DNA of 6,816 nt from an uncultured Alphaproteobacteria bacterium (lineage in GTDB: Bacteria > Pseudomonadota > Alphaproteobacteria > Thalassobaculales > Thalassobaculaceae), in NCBI GenBank assembly GCA_938028645.1, contig CALIMD010000112.1:1-6816 (forward strand), given 5' to 3'. Below, piece after piece: positions 1 to 5,953 of the stretch. Position 1 is the first letter of the stretch. The number at the start of each line of letters is the position of its first letter. The notes below the pieces were generated by a model, which searched no databases, was not told where the DNA came from, and was given only the letters and a program-made list of their open reading frames with translations. Position numbers and translations under genes: made by a program.

Positions 1-415
1 TCTTCGGGGAGTAACCGAACGTTATTCAATCGGTTCACAACTGATCCGAACCCCTGAGGCTCGAAAATTAGATGAAATGGTCAGCCATCTTCAAGAGATA
101 TATGGAAAACCAGCTGTATTGGAAACAGCGGAAGCCTCTGCTATTATTGACGGTCCTCTGAAGTTGGCAGAATTAATTCAACAAGCGGGTAAAAAGGGCC
201 TTGCAATTAACAGATATAAAGGCCTGGGTGAGATGAACCCGGAGCAACTCTGGGAAACTACCTTAGATGCCAATCAACGTACATTGCTACAGGTAAAAAT
301 AGGACACACCGAGGAGGCTGCGGAGGTTTTTTCGACGCTTATGGGGGATATTGTTGAACCGCGCAGGGAATTTATACAAGAAAATGCCCTTAAGGTGGCA
401 AATCTAGATGTCTAG
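1..415 (+). CDS. gyrB: DNA gyrase subunit B, C-terminal part (5' end outside window)
   Basis: GyrB is the ATPase subunit of DNA gyrase, which introduces negative supercoils in the cytoplasm. Only the last 137 codons are present. The frame is open from base 2, well upstream of the first ATG at 77, so the gene enters from the left and that ATG is internal. The signature stretch RYKGLGEMNPEQLWETT belongs to the TOPRIM/C-terminal region of GyrB. It is followed by RTLLQVKI, STLMGDIVEPRREFIQ and the terminal ALKVANLDV, the usual end of alphaproteobacterial GyrB. ParE is unlikely because its equivalent region reads differently and lacks this ending. The stop is TAG at 413-415. The next gene is convergent and ends 24 bases away, and I see no strong hairpin terminator between them. 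The ATPase domain is outside the window. Confidence 0.97.
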   Translation, partial: LRGVTERYSIGSQLIRTPEARKLDEMVSHLQEIYGKPAVLETAEASAIIDGPLKLAELIQQAGKKGLAINRYKGLGEMNPEQLWETTLDANQRTLLQVKIGHTEEAAEVFSTLMGDIVEPRREFIQENALKVANLDV

Positions 416-439
416 GCTAGAGCAATAGAGCCCAAATAA

Positions 440-1312
440 CTAGCTGCTCCAGGGGAAAACGCTCTCGTCTTTCCCGATAAAAACACAGCCTCCAATACTT
501 TTGGGAAATGGTAAGGCGAGTAGGTCGTTATTAATTCGTGTTAAATCTAGCTTATGGTCAGAAAAAAACTTCGCTGTGGCGGATATGTTATTAGAGAGAA
601 CCGTGTAGCCAGCTATTCCGGCTGAATCGGTCAATATTTCACTTCCTATCAGGGACGAAAGTGCTTCGCTTTTACATATAGCCAGATTTCCGCGATCAAG
701 CGGTATCTTCCAGCCTAACGCATCAATCTTTTTAATTGAACCTTTGTTTGAAAACCAGCTGTAGCGAGCGGTCGCTTCATCAGGGTCTTTGGCGCTAATT
801 ATCACGTCGCGCAGGGCCACTATACCATTATTATGAGATGGAATTGGATTGCTCCAGATGAGTTTTTCTGGTTCATGGCAAATAAACTCCGCGTAAGCTT
901 CACTCATATCGGATTTACGAAGCCTACAGAGACGAGCTTCTGCGTAAACTAAGTTCCCGCTAGCATCGATTGTTGATAGGTTTTGATTATATAGAGGCAT
1001 AGGGTGAAAGCCATTTAGTGTAAGGCGTCCCTGTACATCTTCTATTTTGCCTGTTTCTAGTGCGAGGGCTGCAATGGCTGAAATTTTATTATTATCAAAA
1101 ATATAATCGGGTGAATCCGTGATATTAATAAAGCCTTCATTAAAAATGATTTGGATATAAGAGCTTTTATTTTGACCCGTTTCAATTTTGGTTGATGTGA
1201 GAAAACCAAATCGCAAAAGGTCTCTATTCGCAACATTGATATCTTCCACAATATGCGTGATGTGATCTATAAACACTTCATTAGCGGTTAGAGGTCGTCT
1301 TTTAGAGCTCAT
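440..1312 (-). CDS. Glyoxalase-like (VOC superfamily) domain protein
   Basis: This 290-residue, apparently cytoplasmic protein resembles the Glyoxalase_3 type of the vicinal oxygen chelate superfamily. Residues 15-37 (IDHITHIVEDINVANRDLLR and on to GF) form a typical first VOC strand and helix, with H17 at the usual metal-ligand position. Around 143-180 the chain reads FICHEPEKLIW, then HNNG, then VALRDVIISAKDPDEA. This matches the family's linker pattern (H..PE..W, then H.NG) and the start of the second VOC module. The first-module strand that usually ends YLEL reads FINITD, so one expected acidic ligand seems absent. Catalysis is therefore uncertain, and the substrate cannot be predicted. 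It is the second gene of a minus-strand pair: its ATG overlaps the upstream gene's TGA in an ATGA (1309-1312), which suggests translational coupling. It ends convergently with gyrB. Confidence 0.8.
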   Translation of the reverse strand: MSSKRRPLTANEVFIDHITHIVEDINVANRDLLRFGFLTSTKIETGQNKSSYIQIIFNEGFINITDSPDYIFDNNKISAIAALALETGKIEDVQGRLTLNGFHPMPLYNQNLSTIDASGNLVYAEARLCRLRKSDMSEAYAEFICHEPEKLIWSNPIPSHNNGIVALRDVIISAKDPDEATARYSWFSNKGSIKKIDALGWKIPLDRGNLAICKSEALSSLIGSEILTDSAGIAGYTVLSNNISATAKFFSDHKLDLTRINNDLLALPFPKSIGGCVFIGKDESVFPWSS

Positions 1313-1716
1313 TCTTCTTTTCTTTTTTTCTCTTCTATTGCTTCGTCGATAGCTTCGTTTATTTCCTTGAAGCTTAATGGCTTTAATACTTTTTGAGGTT
1401 TACGGTAGGCTTCTGGGATGGTTAATCTCCAGATTTTTAATATTAAAAAGATAAGCGGTTCTAATGTGAACTTAAAGGGCCACCATAAGGGTGAAAATAT
1501 CCTATAATATTGTGGTGCAGTCTCACCTGTAGCCAAGATAAACACTGCTGGTATTACCCAGTAGGCGCCATCTTGATACCCATTCCACCACCACCAAGCC
1601 CAGCACAACATTAGAATTCCGGCGACGGTTCGTGTTAATTTTGTAGCATCGCAGATTATTTTTGGTTGTAATGGGTCGTGTTCTGGTTCTGGAGTTGGCG
1701 AAAACATCTCTGCCAT
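1309..1716 (-). CDS. Small tryptophan-rich membrane protein, function unknown
   Basis: I do not recognise this 135-residue protein. The N-terminus (1-27) is polar and proline-rich. Hydrophobic stretches follow at about 28-45, which contains the run AWWWWNG, and at about 51-64. A further aromatic and hydrophobic stretch lies at about 77-97. From 100 the chain is soluble, ending in a highly charged helix (EAIDEAIEEKKRKEE). This suggests two or three membrane segments and a charged cytoplasmic tail. The ATG at 1714-1716 is preceded by a modest CAGGT Shine-Dalgarno-like element about 10 bases upstream. The stop overlaps the start of the VOC gene as ATGA, so the two are almost certainly one transcript. 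The transcript should start in the AT-rich region 1717-1860. It could be a membrane anchor or partner for the VOC protein, but that rests only on adjacency. Confidence 0.72.
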   Translation of the reverse strand: MAEMFSPTPEPEHDPLQPKIICDATKLTRTVAGILMLCWAWWWWNGYQDGAYWVIPAVFILATGETAPQYYRIFSPLWWPFKFTLEPLIFLILKIWRLTIPEAYRKPQKVLKPLSFKEINEAIDEAIEEKKRKEE

Positions 1717-1795
1717 AACACAATTACCTGACGTTCGTTTAAAAATAACATACTATTTGTTAGGGCCTTATCCCACCTTTTAGTAGCTTAATATA

Positions 1796-1827
1796 AATCT
1801 ATACAAATTCTATATCGATATTCTATA
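1796..1827. repeat. Three short direct repeats (A-A/T-TCTATA) in the divergent promoter region
   Basis: The octamer AATCTATA at 1796-1803 is followed by ATTCTATA at 1807-1814 and again at 1820-1827. Start-to-start spacing is 11 and 13 bases, close to one helical turn each. The last two copies flank a perfect ATATCGATAT palindrome at 1812-1821. The cluster sits between two divergent genes, about 80 bases upstream of the minus-strand unit and about 150 bases upstream of the + strand PuuD-like gene. It could be an operator or simply low-complexity AT-rich DNA. Confidence 0.35.
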
Positions 1828-1923
1828 AAATAACCAAACATTAAGACTTTTTATTTTTGCGAGACTCATTTAATAAAAATAAAAGCTATTTTAGATTATG
1901 TGGTATCATTGCGTCAGCATTGT

Positions 1924-1952
1924 TTGATTGATTGTATGCGATAGTATAAAAT
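1924..1952 (+). promoter_or_regulatory. Candidate sigma-70 promoter for the PuuD-like gene
   Basis: A -35-like TTGATT (1924-1929) is separated by 17 bases from a -10-like TAAAAT (1947-1952). They match the TTGACA and TATAAT consensus at 4 of 6 and 5 of 6 positions. Transcription would start near 1959 and give a leader of about 20 bases that contains the ribosome binding site. An overlapping TATAAA at 1945-1950 is an alternative -10 with a shorter spacer. Confidence 0.45.
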
Positions 1953-1980
1953 AGTGTTAGGTAAAAAAGGGGAAATAATT

Positions 1981-2586
1981 ATGGCGGCAATTCTTACAAG
2001 CCTGCGCAACACTGTTATCGCGGGTGTTATTCTGACAGTTATAATGATCTTGCTGGTAACACAAGTTACCGATGCGGATTTCGCAATTGATCAATCTTAT
2101 CAAGCTTTCTTTGTTAGATGGCTACACGTTTTAAGCGGCATAATGTGGATTGGGCTATTGTGGTATTTAAATTTTGTACAGATACCAAATATGCCAAATA
2201 TTCCTGATGAGCAAAAGCCGGCAATTGGTAAGGTTATTGCTCCAGCAGTTCTATTTTGGTTTCGTTGGGCTGCTCTAGCTACAATCGTGACGGGGCTTCT
2301 ATTGGCTCATTTGCAAGGTTATCTTTTGGAAGCAATACAGCTCGGAATGTCTGATGGAGTAGCTAAACACACAGCTATAGGCATTGGTATGTGGTTAGGT
2401 GCTATCATGGCATTCAATGTCTGGTTTGTTATTTGGCCAAACCAGAAAAAAGCACTAGGTATTGTAGATGCGGATGCAGACACCAAGGCTGCTTCGGCGC
2501 GAACAGCGATGCTTTTCTCTAGAACTAATACTCTGCTGTCTATTCCGATGCTTTACGCAATGGTAGCGGCGCAGAATATCTATTAA
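1981..2586 (+). CDS. PuuD-like (urate oxidase N-terminal domain) integral membrane protein
   Basis: The 201-residue product has about five membrane helices, near residues 12-28, 45-66, 88-110, 133-153 and 183-199. The segment FFVRWLHVLSGIMWIGLLWY (43-62), followed by NFVQIPNMP, is the hallmark of the Urate_ox_N family, the membrane part of urate hydroxylase PuuD. Full-length PuuD carries a C-terminal cytochrome c domain. This protein stops after the membrane region and has no CXXCH motif, so it belongs to the short form. Conserved histidines such as H49 and H110 could bind haem, by inference. Activity on urate should not be assumed. I chose the ATG at 1981 because GGGGAA lies 6-7 bases upstream. 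An in-frame GTG at 1954 would add nine hydrophilic residues and place the ribosome site inside the gene. It is apparently monocistronic, with a promoter at 1924-1952 and a terminator at 2624-2656. Confidence 0.85.
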   Translation: MAAILTSLRNTVIAGVILTVIMILLVTQVTDADFAIDQSYQAFFVRWLHVLSGIMWIGLLWYLNFVQIPNMPNIPDEQKPAIGKVIAPAVLFWFRWAALATIVTGLLLAHLQGYLLEAIQLGMSDGVAKHTAIGIGMWLGAIMAFNVWFVIWPNQKKALGIVDADADTKAASARTAMLFSRTNTLLSIPMLYAMVAAQNIY

Positions 2587-2623
2587 ACTGACTGTAAAAA
2601 TCAAGAAACCTGACACTATTGCG

Positions 2624-2656
2624 GAAACCGGTCATCAAATGGCCGGTTTCTTTTTT
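2624..2656 (+). terminator. Rho-independent terminator after the PuuD-like gene
   Basis: GAAACCGGTCA (2624-2634) and TGGCCGGTTTC (2640-2650) form an 11-bp stem with one G-T wobble and a TCAAA loop. A run of six T follows directly (2651-2656). It begins 37 bases after the TAA of the upstream gene. The geometry is textbook, and on this strand it ends the PuuD-like transcript. Confidence 0.92.
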
Positions 2657-2662
2657 GGGGGG

Positions 2663-2806
2663 ATGAAAGAAGCGTATGCCTTCGGTTTTTTGGCACGCCT
2701 GGAGAGAGTGGTTCCACAGTACAGCACCAAATTCATCTTGGTATATGCAATATCAATAGCGTACCTAATCTACCAGTTTGTTCAAGTGACACGATTTGTA
2801 CCCTAG
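2663..2806 (+). CDS. Doubtful small ORF, 47 codons, one predicted membrane segment
   Basis: An ATG at 2663 opens a 47-codon frame ending in TAG at 2804-2806. The predicted peptide has a mixed N-terminal half (MKEAYAFGFLARLER) and a hydrophobic segment (FILVYAISIAYLIYQFV) near residues 24-40, so it looks like a small single-span membrane protein. Against it, the six G directly before the ATG are too close to serve as a normal Shine-Dalgarno site. The frame also lies just behind a strong terminator, and I see no clear promoter. An in-frame ATG at 2639 falls inside the terminator hairpin. It may be chance open frame in this gene-poor stretch. Confidence 0.2.
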   Translation: MKEAYAFGFLARLERVVPQYSTKFILVYAISIAYLIYQFVQVTRFVP

Positions 2807-3083
2807 TTTTGTGTCAACCAAACCTAACTTACTCACACAATTAATCAGACTAATCTGGTCACCCTGCATGCGGTCGCCATGGAACCCTAGTAGGTTATAT
2901 AGATCTGGTTATTAGCACTTATCCAAAATAACTCGTCAATATCTAGAGTGTGCCTGAGGGTCCAAACAAGAGTCAGTGGGTCATGGTTAGTTTTATCTGA
3001 TATGGGAGTGATTCTTATTGTCTAAATGGACTCAATCTAAGACCAATATAAACGGTTAAGTTATATATATTTCAAATAATGAT

Positions 3084-4148
3084 TTACTGGTTATTTGGGA
3101 TCATCCGCGTCTCGCCAATTTTCATAATCCAAACGTTTTCATTGGGAATCCCAAGTTTTTTTGCACCACTATAAAAACGTCTTACAGCCTCCTCGTTACT
3201 TTCGTCACCCAGCCTAACCGTACCCCACCCCATTGCAAGATGGTTCCTTGCTCTCATGTCAGCACCAATTCTGATGCATTCCTCCGGTATACAGTGAGCG
3301 CCGCGCATGACTATGCGGGGTAAAAATGCCCCAATCGATAATAAGGATAGGTCAAAGCCCCCATATTTCTTACCAATATCAGCATAGACCGGTCCGTATT
3401 CAGCATCTCCTCCGAAATAAACCCTAATGCCACTTTCGCCTTTTATAGCCCACCCGGCCCATAACGTATCATTTTTATATAATGCCGATCTTTTCGACCA
3501 ATGAATTACAGGTAAAGCGGTATACTTTATGTTCCCAACCGTTATTGTTTCTTCCCAATCTAATTCGACAACTTGTTCGTAACCAGCGTCTCGAAAGTAC
3601 TCTCCGATACCTAATGGAACGATAGCAGTAATTTCTTTTTTATTTGGAATGTTGCCGATTGTCGCAAGATCCAAATGGTCAAAGTGGTTGTGAGAAATCA
3701 CAATAAAATCTACCTTAGGTAAATCGGATATTTTTAAACTTGGGGCTACATAACGTTTTGGTCCAAATGGAGGAAGCGGTGTTGCATAGCTGGTAAACCA
3801 AGGGTCAGTAAGAATAACCTTACCATCAATTCGAAGCATAGCTGTCATATGGCCAAGCCAAGTGACAGTATTTTTCCCCAATGAATTCTCGATACCTTCA
3901 AGAACTTTATTTCTTTTGAGCACGTGATCATTAGGAATTTTGATTTTTTCACCAAATACTGCTTGGAAAGGTTTTCCAATGTACCACGATACGCGTTTTA
4001 ACCAATCATTTCTCTTGGGGCTTCCGGGTGGATTACGAAATCCTTCTGTGGTGTGATGCCAGGGTTTGCCGGGTATTTGTTCGGGCATTGAGCAACTTGC
4101 TAAAAGAAATATAAAAATTACGCTAAAGATACATCGAGAAAAAACCAT
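3084..4148 (-). CDS. NAPE-PLD-type metallo-beta-lactamase-fold hydrolase, predicted lipoprotein
   Basis: This 354-residue protein is probably a lipid-anchored zinc hydrolase acting outside the cytoplasm. It starts with a lipoprotein signal whose hydrophobic core leads into LLASC, with Cys19 as the lipidation site. The fold markers are TWLGHMTAML (about 96-105), LTDPWF (113-118), GPKRYVAP, the metal motif HNHFDH (153-158), H216 in VIHW, D248 in GGDAEYGP and H303 in RNHLAMGWGT. Set, order and spacing match the N-acylphosphatidylethanolamine phospholipase D branch (Lactamase_B_2), and all ligands are present. A phospholipid substrate is plausible but inferred. I start at the ATG at 4146-4148 because it puts the cysteine at position 19. 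A GTG at 4199 would add 17 residues before the signal. Neither start has a strong ribosome site. The tRNA-Arg gene lies 156 bases upstream on the same strand with no clear terminator between. Confidence 0.85.
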   Translation of the reverse strand: MVFSRCIFSVIFIFLLASCSMPEQIPGKPWHHTTEGFRNPPGSPKRNDWLKRVSWYIGKPFQAVFGEKIKIPNDHVLKRNKVLEGIENSLGKNTVTWLGHMTAMLRIDGKVILTDPWFTSYATPLPPFGPKRYVAPSLKISDLPKVDFIVISHNHFDHLDLATIGNIPNKKEITAIVPLGIGEYFRDAGYEQVVELDWEETITVGNIKYTALPVIHWSKRSALYKNDTLWAGWAIKGESGIRVYFGGDAEYGPVYADIGKKYGGFDLSLLSIGAFLPRIVMRGAHCIPEECIRIGADMRARNHLAMGWGTVRLGDESNEEAVRRFYSGAKKLGIPNENVWIMKIGETRMIPNNQ

Positions 4149-4304
4149 ATTTAAACAACGACCCGAACTATAAAATGTATAAATTTGCGTAATTGACACG
4201 AGATAATTAGTCCAGTTCTGATCTATTAACCAGCACCCGAAATGACTACCGTTATCGAATTAATCGGAATGAATACCTTAATATTTGTATGTTAGTGAAT
4301 TAAA

Positions 4305-4381
4305 TGGCGCGCCCGGAGAGACTCGAACTCCCAACCTCCTGATTCGTAGTCAGGTGCTCTATCCAATTGAGCTACGGGCAC
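4305..4381 (-). tRNA. tRNA-Arg (anticodon ACG), CCA encoded
   Basis: The minus strand folds into a complete 77-base cloverleaf. It has an acceptor GTGCCCG pairing with CGGGCGC (one T-G wobble at pair 2-71) and a D-stem GCTC/GAGC. The anticodon stem CCTGA/TCAGG encloses the loop CTACGAA, and the T-stem GGGAG/CTCTC encloses TTCGAGT. The anticodon ACG is at 4345-4347. The discriminator base is G and CCA is genomically encoded at 4305-4307. In bacteria A34 of this tRNA is normally converted to inosine by TadA, so it reads CGU, CGC and CGA. A near-consensus promoter lies just upstream (4397-4425). Confidence 0.97.
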
Positions 4382-4396
4382 CAATTAACTTTACCG

Positions 4397-4425
4397 TTCA
4401 TAAGCAAGTGACCTAATGTTGTCAA
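4397..4425 (-). promoter_or_regulatory. Sigma-70 promoter for tRNA-Arg
   Basis: Read on the minus strand, a perfect -35 TTGACA (4420-4425) is followed after exactly 17 bases by TATGAA (4397-4402), matching TATAAT at 4 of 6 positions. The expected transcription start near 4390 gives a short 5' leader of about 9 bases before the tRNA at 4381. The placement and strength suit a stable RNA gene. The downstream lipoprotein gene may also be read from this promoter. Confidence 0.75.
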
Positions 4426-4570
4426 ATAACAAGTGAATGCAAGCAGACATTGCAAAATATTGTTTTTCCAAAACAACTTGTAGCGAACGCAGTGTTTCTG
4501 TAATATGGGAGAAATTTTTTAAGTTTCGTTTATTAAATTGCGATCGTTTGTTATAAGAACTTTTTGTTTA

Positions 4571-4593
4571 TTCTCTCTAAGAGAAACTTTTTT
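4571..4593 (+). terminator. Weak terminator-like hairpin in the leader of the lipoprotein gene
   Basis: TTCTCT (4571-4576) and AGAGAA (4580-4585) form a perfect 6-bp stem with a CTA loop. Two bases later a run of six T follows (4588-4593). The stem is short and low in G+C, so termination would be inefficient. If the promoter lies upstream, it could act as an attenuator, or it may be incidental. Confidence 0.25.
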
Positions 4594-4706
4594 GAGACTT
4601 ATGTCTGAAAATTTGTTAAATAGAACTCTGGTTGATACTGCTTTACCATTCGGTGGTGAATTAAATGGCTGACAACGTCCACAGAATAAGAGGGTGATGG
4701 CGCACA

Positions 4707-5876
4707 ATGTTTGAGAAACGAATTGCTATCACTTTGTTGAGTTGTACCTTGCTAACTGGTGGGTGTTCTTTTTCAGCTGACTCGCTTTGGCCGTCGCTCT
4801 CCAGTCCTTCATCAAAGAGTGTTGAGCAGATAAACAAAAAGATAACAATAAGACCATCGAAAGACGAGAAAACAAACCAGTCGCTAGCTAACTTGACTGG
4901 CGGTCTAAAGCCACCAAAACTTGGAGCTACCAATTTCAAGGTTAGAGCACCTAAAGGCGGTAAACCCACTGGTACGCTTGTTGGCAATAAAATCAGTACC
5001 TTGAGAGATGATTTGAAGCGATTGCAGGCGTCGATTGATATTGAAAATAACGATTTACAGGCAGTGCGCTCAAAGTCTAACGCGAACTCTAAAACATATC
5101 ACGACAGAGTGGCCGTTATGCGGTCAAAATTACAGTTGGGTACAACCCCGGGAAACCCAATGTTGGTGGGGGCTTGGAATGCTGCTCAAGAACAATTAGA
5201 AAAAGTTAATGATGACATAGGCGAGATGAATTCATTATCAAGCAGAGTAGCGGCAGATGCATCCATGTCGGCTTACCTATTAGATGCCACGCGTGCTTCG
5301 TTCGGGATATCAGGTGCTGTAGATGAAGATCATCAACAGCTAGAAGTATTGGAAGACGAGGTAAGTCAGACAGTCGTCTTAATCGAGCGCCTTTTGACGG
5401 AACTCAGTGATGATATTAGACGGCAGTCAAACTACGTCGCAAACGAACGTAATCAACTGAATACGCTGGCCTTGGCAATTAAAAATGGTGAATTTTTTGG
5501 ACCCAGTCTTGCTTCAACAGCTTACAATGTTAGCTCGGTGAAATCGCCAAATGTGCCGTCAAGTAGAAGTGGGCTAAATAGAGGGCGCCCCCTAGTGATT
5601 ATTAGGTTCAACCAAACAAATGTTAATTATGAGCAAGCACTTTACACAGCTGTAAATAAAGTGTTGCAGAATCAACCTAACGCAACATTTGAACTAGTTG
5701 CAGTAAGCTCTGTAAATGGCGGCACAGCTAAAGCTGCACTTAACGCGAATGAGACGCGTCGAAACGCTCAAAATGTTCTTAGGTCACTTGTAGATATGGG
5801 ATTGCCTCCTGGTCGCGTTTCATTGTCCGCTACCTCGTCTTCTAGCGGAAACGAAGTTCGTTTGTATCTGCGCTAG
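4707..5876 (+). CDS. Predicted lipoprotein with coiled coil and diverged OmpA-like C-terminus
   Basis: The 389-residue product begins with a lipoprotein signal (KRIAITLLSCTLLTGGC) and Cys20 is the likely lipidation site. A low-complexity Ser/Lys/Gly/Pro linker runs to about 93. Then come heptad-rich helical stretches at about 95-122, 155-181 and 205-255, probably coiled coil. A Ser/Asn linker (265-292) leads to a folded C-terminus (295-389). It includes RPLVIIRFNQTNVNYEQAL, FELVAVSS, NETRRNAQNVLRSLVDMGLP and a final EVRLYLR. This follows the order of an OmpA-like peptidoglycan-binding domain (strand, helix, strand, N..RR..V...L...G), but the usual TD..G segment is replaced by SSVNGG. Peptidoglycan binding is therefore uncertain. 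The start is well fixed: an in-frame TGA at 4695-4697 precedes the ATG at 4707, and AAGAGGG (4688-4694) lies 12 bases upstream. A DUF4864 gene follows after 77 bases. Confidence 0.8.
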   Translation: MFEKRIAITLLSCTLLTGGCSFSADSLWPSLSSPSSKSVEQINKKITIRPSKDEKTNQSLANLTGGLKPPKLGATNFKVRAPKGGKPTGTLVGNKISTLRDDLKRLQASIDIENNDLQAVRSKSNANSKTYHDRVAVMRSKLQLGTTPGNPMLVGAWNAAQEQLEKVNDDIGEMNSLSSRVAADASMSAYLLDATRASFGISGAVDEDHQQLEVLEDEVSQTVVLIERLLTELSDDIRRQSNYVANERNQLNTLALAIKNGEFFGPSLASTAYNVSSVKSPNVPSSRSGLNRGRPLVIIRFNQTNVNYEQALYTAVNKVLQNQPNATFELVAVSSVNGGTAKAALNANETRRNAQNVLRSLVDMGLPPGRVSLSATSSSSGNEVRLYLR

Positions 5877-5953
5877 CTGATATCTAAAATAATCTAAACT
5901 ATATCAATCTCCCGCAGAGCATTAATGATTGTGTCCCAAGAGTTAGATTTTTA

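Larger units (their letters stand above)
2587..3083. other. Gene-poor intergenic stretch (about 500 bases)
   Basis: This gap separates the PuuD-like gene from the convergent metallo-beta-lactamase gene. It contains the terminator at 2624-2656 and the doubtful ORF at 2663-2806. In 2807-3083 I found no ORF of note on either strand, no tRNA-like fold, no clear repeat and no intrinsic terminator for the minus-strand gene that ends at 3084. It could hold an unrecognised small RNA or remnants of a lost gene, but nothing visible shows this. Confidence 0.6.
4383..4706. other. Intergenic and leader region between tRNA-Arg and the + strand lipoprotein gene
   Basis: Besides the tRNA promoter, this stretch should hold the + strand promoter for the gene at 4707. 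Two weak candidates are TTGTAG (4478-4483)-N17-TAATAT (4501-4506) and TTTATT (4529-4534)-N17-TATAAG (4552-4557). Either would give a leader of 140-200 bases. The leader contains a small hairpin with a T-run at 4571-4593 and a 23-codon ORF at 4601-4672. An AT-rich inverted repeat, TTGTTTT/AAAACAA with a 3-base loop, lies at 4460-4476. None of these is strong enough to name as a regulator. Confidence 0.35.

Noticed and set aside
77..415. A complete 112-codon gene starting at ATG 77
   Set aside because: The same frame is open to the window edge and encodes GyrB sequence upstream of that ATG, so it is an internal methionine.
4305..4381. tRNA-Arg as an integration site for a mobile element
   Set aside because: I looked for a repeat of the tRNA 3' end elsewhere in the window and found none, and there is no integrase gene.
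4460..4476. TTGTTTT/AAAACAA hairpin as a functional element
   Set aside because: It is a 7-bp AT-rich repeat in AT-rich DNA, expected by chance; it lies upstream of both flanking genes and lacks a proper T-tract.
4661..4987. Minus-strand 108-codon ORF opposite the lipoprotein gene
   Set aside because: It lies antisense to the signal peptide and linker of a well-supported lipoprotein gene, and shows no recognisable domain.
5878..5906. TGATAT...ATATCA inverted repeat after the lipoprotein gene
   Set aside because: It is an AT-only-like 6-bp stem with a 17-base loop and no following T-run, so neither a credible terminator nor a clear operator.
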